Positions 21,346-34,285 of a stretch of 64,000 nucleotides of DNA are shown one piece after another. This DNA is from Dastarcus helophoroides. Taxonomy: Eukaryota; Arthropoda; Insecta; Coleoptera; Bothrideridae. The DNA lies in NCBI GenBank assembly GCA_028583605.1, contig CM053329.1, forward strand, positions 2,852,001 to 2,916,000. Reading direction: 5' to 3'. The position numbers and the translations under genes are program-made. Every line of letters begins with the position of its first letter. Position 1 is the stretch's first letter. The notes beneath the pieces are model-generated. The model was not told where the DNA came from and ran no database searches. It saw nothing but the letters and a program-made list of their open reading frames with translations.

Positions 21346-22004
21346 TTCTTGCTATTAAAAAATTATAAGTTTAGTGACTACTCTCATGCAAAAGAGAAAA
21401 GTGTGGACTACTAATTTTGTAGTGGCAACAACAAGAACTAATATTATTTAGAAATGGTCGTGTGGCAGTGCCGCAACATTTCTGAATGGTGATCTGTGTT
21501 CTTTAAATTCTAACTACGGATGATAGAATAAGGATAGTGCACGGTCTATATTTATCATAGTATAAAAATTTGACCGAAATGCGTGTCGAAAGTGGAGCAG
21601 TTGCGACCAGGTCCGGTTATATCAAAGATTTTTAGAAACATCCTGGAATTTTAAATATTTTTTGTTGTATATATTGTTGTTAGTATATACTTCTAATAAA
21701 AAATAATAATTATAGTTTATACACATAGAATGTTAAACTTTCATCCCATCACAGAAAAAAGATCTTTAAAAAATAAATCGGAAATTTACAGTTTTTGTTT
21801 AAATTAATAGCGTGTTCTGCCTTCTGTAAGCAGGGTAGCTGATTTGAAAGAAAAATAGCTTACCAGTTTCAGTTAATAAAAAAGTAACATTGTTTAAAAC
21901 TTTGTGCGTTGATTGAATAATTCAATCAACGCCTCGTGTAAATTCAATGCTTCTTGTTACAACAAAAACGTTTTTGACTAATACTGTTTTAAAAATTGAT
22001 ACAC

Positions 22005-22130
22005 AAATCTTGTCCCCTGAAACAAAAATATCAGTATCTTTCTGAAGATAATAGCTTGGCTCTTTCTCGGTTTTAGGGGAGAGGATTTAAGTATCATTTT
22101 TTTGGGATAACCAAGGACCACTCTGTCTTA
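22005..22130 (+). repeat. HCR repeat, copy 3, degraded
   Basis: Blocks cttgtcccctgaaac, tttctgaagataatagcttggct, and ttttaggggagagg followed by gataaccaaggacca correspond to the repeat. The GAAACGCG box is lost, so no ribozyme fold is expected. Confidence 0.6.
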
Positions 22131-22442
22131 CCAACAAAATAAAAATAATAATAATAATAAAAAACTGTTTTACTCTTTCTGTGTGCGTAAAGTCCTATTA
22201 CCATTTAGTTCTTCAATCAACCGCTTCCGCCGCTAATGTTGTAGTTTCCGAGCCTAACATTGGTGTTTGTGACTTACTATGATATGTCTATGCAGCCGGC
22301 TGTCAAGTTGAAGCGTGAACGTCAAAAGTTGGTAAATTGTCAAAACGGCAAATGGCAGAAGTTTGGTTTTATTTGGAAGTTTCGCAATAGACGACTAATT
22401 ATATCGTATGGTTTAGAGTTAGTAAAATATAAATAATTCAGG

Positions 22443-25400
22443 ATGACATCCATCGAAATTCCTCTCCGTGATACGGATGAGGTAAGTATAAATGATACAA
22501 GAAACGGGGTTGAAAACTGGGTAAATTTTAGGTTATAGAACTTCACTCTGATCAACTTCCAGAAGGAGAGGAAGTTCTGGGTATTTTGCGGCAGGAAAAT
22601 ACACAATTACACATCTGGGTTAACCTAGCGGTAGGTACTGTTTCATTTGCAAATGGATATGTTTTCCAACTTAGGTGTTTCTAGCTGGAATATTATAAAC
22701 AGAAAAAAATTGATGACTTTCTCAAGATATTGGAGGCATCTAGAGTTGATGCCAATGTTAACTACAGGGATTATGAAAAAGACCAAATGCGAGCATTGGA
22801 TATGCTTGCTGCATATTATGTGCAGGAGGCAAATAGGGAAAAGAAGAAAGATAAGAAAAGGGAATTATTTACAAAAGCTACATTTTTATATACAACGGCT
22901 GATAAAATCATTATGTATGACCAGGTATTCATTATTTACTGCTAAAACTTAATATGTATTTTTAATTTTTACTCTGTAGAACCATTTACTGGGGAGAGCA
23001 TATTTCTGTTTGTTGGAAGGAGATAAAATGGAACAAGCAGATGCACAGTTTAATTTTGTACTGAATCAGTCTCCAAATAATATTCCTTCTCTTCTCGGAA
23101 AAGCGTGTATCGCTTACAACAAAAAGGATTATAGAGGTGCACTGGCATTTTATAAAAAAGCACTCAGGACAAATCCAAATTGTCCCGCTGCAGTTAGATT
23201 AGGTAAGTATGTGCATTAACTGCATATTAGATAAATTTGGTTTGTAGTATAAACAACATTAGTATTTTATTGAAGCTTTTTTTTCTACTGAAACTTCTTT
23301 CATGAAATTTCACATTAAAATACAATTTTTCAAAGTTTTTCCACAAATTGTTTAGTTTGAATTTTAAATTTTTGCCTTTTTTCTGTAATTTTTACTAGCA
23401 GTTTGATTGAATTTTGCAGTGTCAGATTATCATTTGAAATTTTAATTTGGAGTGAAATTTTGGGTTTAAATATCGGAATTTTATGATAGAAATAGGAATA
23501 TCAAGGAATATCAATAATTAAAGTATTTATCAGATTATTGAAAATTAAGTGTCTTCAAAATTGAATCTTTATTGATAATTATTAACCTCATAATATTTAG
23601 CAGTTTTATAATAATTTAGTAGAACATGATACATTAGTTACAATTATAATACATAAGTTACCTATCATAATACCCTAAATACTTTCATTTTAAAAGTTTG
23701 TTAATTTTTTTATGTCATCCCTATCAATGAAACAATAAAGCTTTGAATGCAACTGGATTATTAGCATTTTAAACAATCTCAGATGTGGACAGTCGACTCG
23801 GCTAACGCCTTGTTGCCTGGCAATGTCCTCAATTATTATAAATTGCATAATAATCTCACATTAATAGCTATAAGTGTACAAAAAGTTTTTCAATTTAGGG
23901 TGTTGCTGTCATTTTTTGGCATATTCCTTACTTGATCCTTACATGCCAAATTGACATTTACCTTTGATATAAAAATTCTGCGGTACAATAAAAAATGGAT
24001 GAGGTCCATTAGTTATTGCTTTTTCGGGCGTTTTAAAAGTAAGACTCAACAATAAAAGATTTTTTTTCCATTGTAAAATCCAAAAGTAAACAATTTTTTA
24101 AGGTTATTTTTATTTACTAGTCTGTTTAAGATATTGATCAAATAAGGAACAGATAAATATGACAAAAAGTGACTGCAGCACACTACATAGAAAACCTTTT
24201 TTACACGATGGAATTTTATAATCATTTTAATCTAAATGTAAAGCTTTTCTCCATTTTAAATCTTGAAGTAATATTTCTGAGAATTTTGAATTTTAGTGTA
24301 CCATTTTTCACCTTTTATAAATTTTTACTATTAACTTGTGATATTCTAGAAGTTTGATTGTTTTCTTCTTGAAACTTTGATTTTAATCTTTCAACTTTTC
24401 TGGACGTTGCTGGTTAAAACTCATATTTTTAATACATTTAATGTTTTTCCCAAACTTTGATTATTTTTCTTAACAGTCTTAAGTTCAGTTTTTAATCTCA
24501 AATGCTGTTTTATAAAATTCACTCTAGGGATGGATAGTACTACTTTATGCTCACAATACCCAACATAAAGTTTACTTTATGGCCTACTTTTACATAAAAT
24601 ACTTAAAACTGTTTAAAGTAACAAAATTCAATTTGTTTTTCGCATAAGGAATTCCAAATCATTTGTGTGCAAATTCTTAATCTTATACTCGATACTTTGA
24701 GGAAAAGTATAAATATCTTAGCTTTTTTTTTTAATTTTCGACTTTTTTTGAAATGTCGATTTTTTCAGATCTTCTATTTCTCAAAATTTCGACCTCTTTT
24801 GAAAAAGTTACCTTTTTTTTTGAAAATTCCAACAGTATTTAAAATAATTTAATTCTGACTTTGTTCTAAACATTTGATATTTTTCAAAATTTAGAATTTT
24901 TTTAAATTATCATTTTTTATGTAAATAAACGTGAATTTTGTAAAAATTTCGTCCTCTTTGAATATTTCGACTTTTTTGTTAAACTTTCGACCTTTTTTGA
25001 ATAATTACTTTCAAAAATGTGAATTTGAAAATTGTATTGATTGAAAGTCTCGATCTTATTCAATTTTGATTTTTTTTGAAAATTGTTCTATCTATTTTGA
25101 ACATTTTGCCTGACAGAAACTTTTTAAAAGTTTTGAGTTTTTAAAAGTTGAAGCTCTTTTTTTGAAAAGTTCGGCTGTTTTTGAAAATTTTGAATATTTT
25201 TAAAAAACTCAATTTTCGAAAATTTCGTTTTGTTGGAATATTTCTACCGTTTCCAGTTTTTTTTTACAATTTCGTCTTTTTCTCAACATGTTACTTATTT
25301 TGAAACTTTCTATACAGGGTGAGTCACTAAGCAGGAATCGGTCTTTGGTAGGCGTATCGTTCAAAATATCGAAAAATGTTTCGAATAAAAGTTGTTCGAA

Positions 25401-28400
25401 ATAAAGTTCTCCACAACCTAAAATTATTGCCAAATATGGCGGCCTTCCGCTTGCACCAGAAATGAACACAACTTTCTTATTTTAAATAGAACACCCTATG
25501 TATTTTTACATTTTTGGATTCCTTGTTAAAAATGAATATGAATTTATTAAGACGACATAGGCCCTTAGTTGAACCGTTTTCGCGTGCCGGACAAACGAGA
25601 CGAAACTAAACCGCGACATCCAGGGCTAACGCGATAATATGAAATTAATTAAAATTTTTACAAAATTCTAAATTTCTCAAAAATTATTGGACGGAGGTGG
25701 CAATACCTGGTACCAAAAAAAAGGTAATTTAATTTCGCATCCGATAAGATAATCCAAGAAAATTTCGACCTTTTTGAAGGGGGACTTTTTTATGTCTTAT
25801 CGAAGAATGCTGACTGAAAATTGTTTTTGCTTTTTTCCAAAGATCCAACTTTATTGGAAATTTTAACTGTTTGAAAACTTTGACCTTAAAAATTTCAACA
25901 TTTCAAAATTTCCATTTGTTAATTTTAACTTTTCAAAAAATCCTCTAAAAAAATTTTAGCATTTCAAAATTTCCATTTTCTTCAAAATTCTATTTTTATC
26001 AAAATTTCCACGTTTTCTCAACATTTTGGGTTTTTAAATTTTTTTTAAATTCGGCCCTGAAAAATATGACTTTTTTTACCAAGTTTGACTTTCTCGAGAC
26101 TTTGGCTTTGTGTAAATGTTCATTTTTTTTAACGTTTCAAAATTTTTATTTTTTTCAAATTTTCATTTTATCAAAATTTCTACTTTTTATGAAAATTTTG
26201 GTTTTTTTTAACATTTTTTTTTACCAAAATTTCGATTTTTACTCAAAATTTTGATTTCGAAATTTATACTTGTTCTGTAAAAATTTTGATTTTTGAACTT
26301 TTTTTACTTTTTATCGAAATTTTGATTTTTTCCATTTAAAATGTTGTCCTTGTAATGTTAACACAATTTTAAATAAAATTTTTACTTACCAAAATTTTGA
26401 ATTTTCTCAACATTTTGGGTTTTTACATTTTATTTTGAGAATTTAGACTCTTGTCAAAATTTCCACTCTTGAAATTTCACGTTTTTAGGAAAATTTCGAC
26501 TTTTTCTCTAGAAATTTTGACTGTGTGTAAGTTTAATTTTAAAAACATCAGTTTTATCAAAATATTGTCTTTTTATCAATATATTGAGTTTTAATTTTTT
26601 TTTAACTACAATTTTCTGAAGATTTTTGACTTTTCGAAATTTTGACATTGTAAATGTGGTCCTTGTTGAAAATTTTCTTTTTTTTTTAATTTTTAATTTT
26701 TCAAAATTTTGTTTTTTTGCCAAATTTCTGAACCTTTTGACTTTGAGAATGTTGATGTTTCAAAATTTCTATATTTTATAATTTCCACTTTTTTAAAATT
26801 TCTACTTATTTATATGTTGTATAATCTAAAAAAATTCCGTTCTTTATCAAAATTCCGAAAAACTTTGATTTATTTTGAGAATTTCCAGTGTTTTTCAAAA
26901 TATGACTGTAATTTCGTCTTCTTTTGAAAAATTGTAATTTTTTTTTAAATGTTAAATTTTGAATACTTAACCTTTTTTTTTGGAAATATATAGTTTTTGA
27001 ATATTTCGACTTTCTCAATATTTCGACTTTTAAAAAATTTTGTCTCTTAAGATTTTGATTTATTTGTCAATTTTGACTTTTTAAAGCTTTTATCTTTTGA
27101 AAATTTTCATTTTGAAATTTTTGTATTTTTTCTGTGTTTTGAAAATTCCGACTTGTTTCAAAAATCAAGACTGTTCAAATATTTCAATTCTTTTTTTTCC
27201 AATTTTCCTTTTTTTTTTGCTGAAATATTCACATTGAAAGTTTTCCGTTGGCCAAACATCTTTTTCTCTCACGACTTGCTGTGAACCTAGTTCATCTAAG
27301 ATTTTTTTATTGGTTAGCTAGGTGGAGATAATTGATTATCATCATCAATAGGAAATACCAGTGGCGTACCAAACCGCAAAATATCTAGAGTGTACTGTTG
27401 ATAGTACCCGCTCACCGATTTAACAACTTGACTTGTACCGCTACGACGATCGTTCCTATTTGAGTACATATTTATGCACTATTCTATAATTATTTTTGAT
27501 TTTTTTGCTTTTTATAACTTCGTTGTTATGACATAAATGCATTACATAGATGAAGTCTGACAGAAAAAGCAAAAGGAGTTTATAGAATAGCACATAAGTT
27601 TGTGTTTTCGTTTTTCCTCAAATCGAAGGTAACAGGTTTTAATTAGGGAATTTCTAAAAAGTTTCCTTAAATTTGGAGGCGATATTTTATTATTTTGATG
27701 TGGAATATGATTCTTACTTAACACACTGACTGTCAGAAAAATTTTCTTACTAAGGCCACTGACTGAGGGCTTTCCATTTGCTGGCCCCATCGCATAGTCC
27801 CATGTAACCAGGGCTGCAGTCAACCTGTTAAAACGTTTGTAATTTACTGATGACCTTATACAATTTTTTTAAATGTAGGAATGGGGCACTGTTTTATGAA
27901 ATTAAACAATCAGGAGAAAGCAAGGTTAGCCTTTGAAAGAGCTCTGCAGTTGGATCCACAATGTGTCGGCGCTCTAGTCGGATTAGCTATTCTAAAACTA
28001 AATCTACAGCAACCAGATTCTATTCGTACTGGAGTACAAATGTTGTCCAAAGCATATACAATTGATTCATCAGATCCTATGGTTCTCAATCATTTAGCTA
28101 ATCATTTTTTCTTCAAAAAGGTTAGTGGTGCTGTAGTTTAATCGATTATATTTCTAATTTAGATTATTTTAGGATTACAGTAAAGTCCAGCATTTGGCTT
28201 TACATGCTTTCCATAACACGGAAAATGAGGCCATGAGAGCTGAGAGTTGTTACCAACTTGCTCGATCTTTCCATGTGCAAGGAGATTATGACCAAGCATT
28301 CCAGTATTACTACCAAGCGACTCAGTTTGCTCCAGTAGCTTTTGTGCTACCTCATTTTGGTCTTGGACAAATGTACATCTATCGAGGCGACACTGAAAAC

Positions 28401-31400
28401 GTAAGTGAATTTTTCTTTCTTACTCATTAATAACCGAAAAACCGTAGGCTGCCCAATGTTTTGAAAAAGTACTCAAAGCGCAACCAGGCAACTATGAAAC
28501 CATGAAAATTTTGGGATCTTTATATGCTAGTTCGTCATCGCAGTCGAAACGAGACATCGCTAAAAATCACTTAAAAAAGGTCACAGAGCAGTTTCCTGAT
28601 GATATCGAGGCTTGGATCGAGTTGGCACAAATTTTGGAACAATCAGATCTTCAGGGGTCCCTAAATGCTTATGGCACAGCTATTAATATCCTCAAGAAGG
28701 ATGTCCAAGCTGAAATTCCCACTGAAATATTGAACAATGTTGGAGCGCTTCACTACAGGTTGGGGAATCTGGAAAAAGCTAAACAGTATCTTGAAGAAGC
28801 GCTGCAAAGAGCTAAATCCGAAGCTGAGCACGATCACACCTACTACAGCTCCATCTCTGTGACTATAAATTACAACTTGGCGCGTTTAAACGAAGCTCTG
28901 TTTTTGTTCGACGTTTCAGAAAAATTGTACAAGAATATCATTAAGGAGCATCCTAATTACGTCGACTCTTATTTGAGATTAGGTTGCATGGCTAGGGACA
29001 AAGGTCAAATCTATGAAGCTTCCGAATGGTTTAAAGAAGCGATGCATATTAACACCGAGCATCCAGATGCTTGGACGTTGATCGGCAACTTGCATTTGGC
29101 CAAAGCTGAGTGGGGTCTAGGTCAGAAGAAATTCGAAAGGATATTAAATGTTCGTGTTTGTTATAAACTTTGATTTTATGTTTAATGTGAATCAATTTTA
29201 GAATGCAGCGACTTCTCAAGATTCGTATTCTTTGATCGCTCTGGGGAATGTTTGGCTTCAGACGCTGCACCAGAGAACTGATGATAAAAAAAGGGAAAAA
29301 CGGCATCAAGAGCGCGCTATTGGTATGTTTACGAAAGTGCTGAAACACGATCCGAAGAACATTTGGGCCGCTAATGGGATTGGAGCGGTTTTGGCCCACA
29401 AAGGCGCAGTGAATGAAGCGAGAGATATATTCGCCCAAGTTAGGGAAGCTACAGCGGACTTCTGTGACGTCTGGTTGAACATTGCTCACATTTATGTTGA
29501 ACAGAAACAGTTTGTTAGCGCTATTCAAATGGTAAGCATGCAACCAAAAAACATGTATTTTTAATTAAAAATTAAAAAATATATTTCAAATTACAAAATT
29601 TTAGTTTTTCAAAAAATATTCACTTTTTTTCAAACTTTCGATTTTAATCTAGGAATTTAAATTTTCATCTCAACATTTCGAATTTTGTCAAAAAATTTTG
29701 GCTTAACTTCCAAATTTGCACTGAATGTTCCAAACCTCTATTTGTTAAATTTAATTAATCTCAAAATTTCTCCTTAAAATTCTAAAGTTCAAGGTAATTT
29801 ATCTTGCAAGGTTAATTTTGCAATTCAGATTTTCAACACAAATTTCAATATATCGCTAAAACTTGGAATTTGATTTTAAACTTAAAATTTCAGGAATTAA
29901 CTTTATTATATTTTTCTCAAAAAGAATCAATTTTTATGTGTGCATGTTGTCTATGAGAATTAGGAAAAGGCAGCTCCACTTACAAAATGGAAAAGTACAT
30001 ACAGTTTTCAGCAAAAAATTTAAATTTTACCATAATTCGGAATTTATATAAAATTCTGAAACTTGAGTATTAAAGTTTTTTTCGAAATTTTAATTTCCTT
30101 GTCGAAATTTCATGTTAAAATTAGAATTCCATTTTTATAAATTTAGAATTTTTCTGAAAATTTTAACTTGTATTCCATATCTTTTTTTGCACATATTCTA
30201 AGATTAAGGTCAAAGTTTCAAGTAAAAATGTTAAGATTTCCCAAAAAGAAAAACTTACTTTAATATGTTTTTAAAAATATTTTATAAGTTTTCAGCTTTG
30301 AGCTGATTTCAAATTTAAAAATCGATACTTCAAAATAGATTTCGAATATTATAGTTTAAAAATTTGAGCAAAATAATTTGATTTTTTTAAATGAAATGCG
30401 TTATGAAAAATTAACGACGTTTATTAATTGAATTGACGTCGCCGAGATCTGGGATGTAATTCCTTTGTACAAAACCGCAGACTATGCGAAACACCAAATT
30501 TTACATCCACATGTGCTCTATTGTCAGAAGAGGGTCGTACAGTGGCGGCTCGCATATAGGCACTGCGGAACTGCAGCACCCCCAACTTCCATCTATCAAT
30601 AATCTTGATACTCTTTCTTTATATGTATTTGTACATTATACATATAACCCTTAAGGTTAATATCAGTAGCGCGCATAGAAAGCTTCATATGCTACTGCAA
30701 AGGCGAAAAAGCACTGTTCTTCCCGCGGTACTGATCGTGGCGTACTGGATTAGCGGCTAAACTCTGCCATTACAATATATCCCGGCACAAAGCTAAAACT
30801 TGCGATTCCCGGCGAAGCAAGGCCTCGAGCGAAATCGAAGCAATGCGAACCGAATGCATAATTTAGCGCCGTTATTTCAAAATTGTGTTGTTTTGACTTA
30901 ATGCGTATTGTAGAAAAGTAACATGTCCAACGAAAAATGCTTTATGTTGCAAATAATTAATATTCAATTAAATATTGTTTGTCAGTTGGGATTAGTATTA
31001 ATTTAATAAATCTACTTAAAAAACAGTTTTATGTAATTATTTCAGAAAAAATAAAAACCTTTGAAGACAATTTGTTTTTTCAAAAATGAATTATTTTATA
31101 AAAAAATAATTCATTTTTATTTTTAAACGCGTATTAATAGATAACGATAAATAATGAAATGATAATTTCCTACCTTAAGTCACGCAATAATCTTCTAAAT
31201 TAAAGATTAAATAAATTTTGTTTTAAAAAAATTATTTTTAAATTTTGTCTTTATACTCAAATTTCAACCTTTTGTCGAATACTTGAATATGAAATGTCGA
31301 TTTTATCTTTAAATTTCAATAAAAATGTTTAAAATAAATTTGGAATTTTTTTTTAAATTTCGATTTTAATCATGAGCTTTCGACTGTATTTTTTGTAACA

Positions 31401-34201
31401 TTGAATTTTCTTGCAGTTGCGATGCCCATTTTACTTTGATAAAAAATAAATGCAATCTCGAGAAATTAGTGAATTAGTGTGTTTAAAGTTAACGAAGCCA
31501 ATTTCGAAACTGCTGTTTTAGAATTAAGAAATCCAAAGTACTGTTAGAATCCTTCAAAAACACTCATGGCAGAAGCTAAAGAAGTGTGTGACCGTATAAT
31601 TGTTGATATATTGGACAGATGATCTTCCACTAATCATTTAGTGGATGCTAAATTGTTCGACAAGACAGGCTTCTCTGCTTTTAAGAATGAACATCCCACA
31701 GAAAGGATAGTACTGACCACTGATGCATATCCCATGATTGACAAAGAAAAACTTTCAACCGAACTAAAAGTATTTTATTCTAGGTCTGATATTCATGATT
31801 ATTGTAAATTAATTGATCTGCTGAAATTTATCTTGGAAAATAATCTAGATGATGTTTTTAGTGAAATTATAAAATTAATTAAAATCCTTTTGACAATTCC
31901 TATGACTACTTCAGAGGCAGAACGCTGCTTTTCAACACTGAAAAGGATCATAACTTTTCTAAGAAGCACAGAAAGGCTAAGTGCCCTTGCAATGCTTTCG
32001 ATTGAAAAAGATTTCTTTAGTTTAAATAAATAATTAAAACAAGAAGAATAGATTTTACTTTTAAATGAAAGTTTGAACTGTAACTTTTTAATATGTAAAA
32101 AATATTGATTTTGTTATTTTAGGATCTTATCAAGTTTTCAAAAAAAAATTTCTTTCTAGACATATTTATTTTCTTTAGAATAATTTTAAAATAAATGCTC
32201 AAAATTTTCTGGAGCAGCACCCCCATTAATTTTAGTCACGAGCCGCGACTGGGGTCGTAGGTCAGTCCACATGCTTCCGGTGGTCAAGAGGCGATCTGAT
32301 TAATTCTTACACTAAAAACTTACAATAGCTAACAGATATTTTGCGTTTTTTCTCAGAATTTGCAATTTTTAATTTTTTCTCTAAAATTTTTATTTGAAAC
32401 TTGCAACTTAGGCTTTTTTTAAATATTTTGACTGAATCTTAATGGCAAAGTTTCACCTTAGACTAGAAATGTCAGATTTCTCCTTGAAAGTATCAAGTGC
32501 CATTTTATAACTTTTTTTTATGCATATTTAAAGTAGTCTTGAACATTGTTTTTTTTTTAAATTCACTGATAAAAAATTATGACAAAAACAAAATCAGCAA
32601 ACCTAAATGTAATATAGCCATTATATTATTCAACTTGTGAATTTTTTTCAGTATGAGAATTGCTTGAGGAAATTTTTCAAGTACCACAATGTTGAAGTGT
32701 TGCAATATTTAGCCAGAGCGTACTTTAAGGCGGGAAAATTGAAGGAAGCTAAGATGGTACTTTTGAAAGCAAGAAGAGTTTCCCCACAAGACACAGTGCT
32801 ACTCTACAACATCGCCCTTGTACTACAACGTTTGGCTACGCACATATTGAAAGATGAAAAATCTACTTTGCAAACGGTACTACAGGCAGTTCATGAACTT
32901 GGCTTATCGTTAAAGTAAGATTTATGACTATTTTATTCAACGTTATACCTCTCACTCCCTTGCAGATACTTCACATACTTGGCCGAATGCGGCGATAAAA
33001 TGCGCTATGACGTGACATTGGCTGAAATGGAAGCCAGACAATGTAAGGACTTATTATCCCAAGCGCAGTACCATGTGGCGAGAGCCCGAAGGGTAGATGA
33101 AGAGGAGCGACTGTTGAGAAGGAAGCAAGAAGATGAACGAACTGCCTTCAAAATGCGCCAGATTGAGGAACAGGTAGATCTTTTGTTTTTTTTTATATAA
33201 CTATTGCTTATTCTACTTGTTTAGAAAAAAATGGAAGAGGAGAAGCGGTTAACCAAGGAGCAGCTTCTTCAAAAGCGACAGGAATACAAAGAAAAAACCA
33301 AAAACGCGCTCCTTTTCGTCGATATGCCTAGCGAGAAAGCCAAAGGTAAAGGACGCAGCAGAAAGGACGTATATGTTAGCGATTCAGGAAGTGATCAAGA
33401 AAATCAAGAAAACGGCGAACCAAGAGAGCGTAAAGAGCGAAAGGATGGCAGTCGGAAAAGACGAAGAAGCGCCACACGAAAAGAACGCAAGAAACCAGGG
33501 AGAAAACGCAAGGATAAAGAGAATATATCAGATTCCGATAGCGACCGCCCCAAATCGAAAAAGAACCGCAAGAAGCTCAAAGATAACAAACAAAAAGCCA
33601 AAGACGACGGTCTCAGTGCAAAGCAAAAGAGCCGAATCGTTTCCAAAGCCACGATTTCCACCAGCGAAGACTGAAAGCGACGATGGAGGGAAACTTAAAA
33701 TCGCCAGCGGCGACGAAAGCGACGGAAGCCCCCGCGGCAGAAAACGCAAAATTTCATCTGGCTCCGACAGATCCAGCGCTTCCAGATCCAGAAGCCGCTC
33801 CAAATCCGGGAGCAGATCACGTTCACGATCAAAGAGCGGCTCCCGTTCCAGATCTCGATCTCCGCTCTAAGAGTGGATCTAGATCCAGAAGTCGCTCCAA
33901 GTCGGGGTCCAGATCCAGAAGCGGCTCCCGGTCGCCATCCCGCTCCAAATCGAGATCAAGGTCCAAGTCAGGATCAAGGTCTAAATCTAGGTCGAGATCC
34001 AAGTCGGCGTCAAGGTCTAAGTCTAGGTCTAAATCCAGGTCGAGATCTAAATCAAAGAGTAGGTCGCGATCTAAATCGAGGAGTAGGTCTAGAAGTAAAT
34101 CTGGATCTAGGAGCAGATCTAATTCAGCTTCAAGTAGGTCAGCGAGTGAGAAAGGTTCGAGAGCTTCATCTCCAGCCAAAAGTGGAAACGAAAGTGACTA
34201 A
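22443..34201 (+). CDS. CTR9: RNA polymerase-associated protein CTR9 (Paf1 complex)
   Basis: Eleven exons with GT-AG borders and consistent phase: 22443-22481, 22532-22630, 22685-22924, 22980-23202, 27879-28120, 28173-28400, 28448-29149, 29202-29531, 32652-32914, 32966-33173, 33225-34201. The product is about 1180 residues, as in animals. It starts with [10 protein letters not shown], then runs through a long array of tetratricopeptide repeats (residues about 40-790; for example [39 protein letters not shown]-like [16 protein letters not shown]), a charged helix (about 800-900, [20 protein letters not shown]), and a basic, then Arg/Ser-repeat tail. CTR9 is the scaffold of the Paf1 complex, which travels with RNA polymerase II and supports elongation and H2B ubiquitylation. 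Exon 11 is readable only by skipping one base at about 33672 and another at about 33862. Intron 4 (4.7 kb) and intron 8 (3.1 kb) hold AT tracts and a hAT element. Identity is certain; the tail frame is not. Confidence 0.97.
24650..27240. repeat. AT-rich quasi-periodic tract (CTR9 intron 4)
   Basis: Recurrent degenerate blocks such as ttttcaaaatttcgac, tttttgaaaattttg and caaaatttctactttt at irregular 15-30 base spacing, T-rich on the plus strand. Same type as 6611-8900. Confidence 0.6.
25315..25500. mobile_element. Small element with CAGGGTG end
   Basis: After TA (25313-25314) comes cagggtgagtcactaagc, and the stretch ends near 25500 with tagaacaccctatgta. These are imperfect inverted ends of the CAGGGTG type shared with the element at 48182 and the end at 63588. 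About 185 bp, no coding capacity. Confidence 0.45.
29560..30395. repeat. AT-rich quasi-periodic tract (CTR9 intron 8)
   Basis: Blocks such as tttcaaactttcgattt and aaatttcatgttaaaatt recur. It is followed by repeat R2 copy 2 (30395-30535, compare 4080-4300) and then the hAT element. Confidence 0.5.
30540..32251 (+). mobile_element. hAT element, copy B, in CTR9 intron 8
   Basis: Ends CAGTGGCGGCTCG (30540) and CGAGCCGCGACTG (to 32251) are inverted repeats. The flanking octamers 30532-30539 and 32252-32259 are both gggtcgta, a perfect 8-bp target duplication of the size hAT transposases make. 1712 bp. It holds only the C-terminal end of a transposase, so it is an internal-deletion derivative moved in trans. 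It lies on the sense strand of CTR9 between exons 8 and 9. It is recent enough to keep a perfect duplication. Confidence 0.95.
31566..32033 (+). pseudogene. hAT transposase C-terminal remnant (copy B)
   Basis: ATG at 31566 ([18 protein letters not shown]), an in-frame TGA at about 31620 where copy A keeps an open codon, then [20 protein letters not shown] and on to [34 protein letters not shown]. The last block is the hAT family C-terminal dimerisation region (SEAERxFS...RLxxLxxLxI). The catalytic N-terminal parts and BED finger are missing. Without the TGA, 155 codons would be open, longer than in copy A. Confidence 0.85.
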
Positions 34202-34279
34202 ATATTGGCCCTTATGCATATTTTATTTAGATGTTGCATTACCTTAGATCATGTCCTTTTTATCTGTTTGGTTTCATTT

Positions 34280-34285
34280 ATTAAA
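34280..34285 (+). terminator. Candidate CTR9 polyadenylation signal
   Basis: ATTAAA, a common variant hexamer, 79 bases after the CTR9 stop. No AATAAA lies closer. Confidence 0.4.

Larger units (their letters stand above)
23203..27878. other. CTR9 intron 4 contents
   Basis: 4676 bases. The first 1.4 kb is ordinary AT-rich sequence. 24650-27240 is an AT-rich quasi-periodic tract, interrupted by a small element at about 25315-25500 and a less AT-rich patch to about 25650. 27240-27878 has no recognisable feature; the short ORFs here are not coding. Confidence 0.5.

Noticed and set aside
25209..25469. ORF of 86 residues within CTR9 intron 4
   Set aside because: It covers a small transposon end and an AT tract and has no family match that I recognise.
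27360..27420. ccagtggcgtaccaaacc as a possible hAT end
   Set aside because: CAGTGGCGTACC is a common hAT-like start, but no inverted partner or 8-bp duplication could be found nearby.
29049..29543. 164-residue minus-strand ORF over CTR9 exons 7 and 8
   Set aside because: It is antisense to conserved CTR9 exons and crosses an intron.
33660..33870. Programmed ribosomal frameshifting in CTR9
   Set aside because: No slippery heptamer, no conserved structure and two separate events; sequence error or mutation is simpler.
33404..34179. Minus-strand ORFs of Leu/Asp or Leu/Arg repeats across the CTR9 tail
   Set aside because: They are the antisense reading of the Arg/Ser hexamer repeats and have no independent support.
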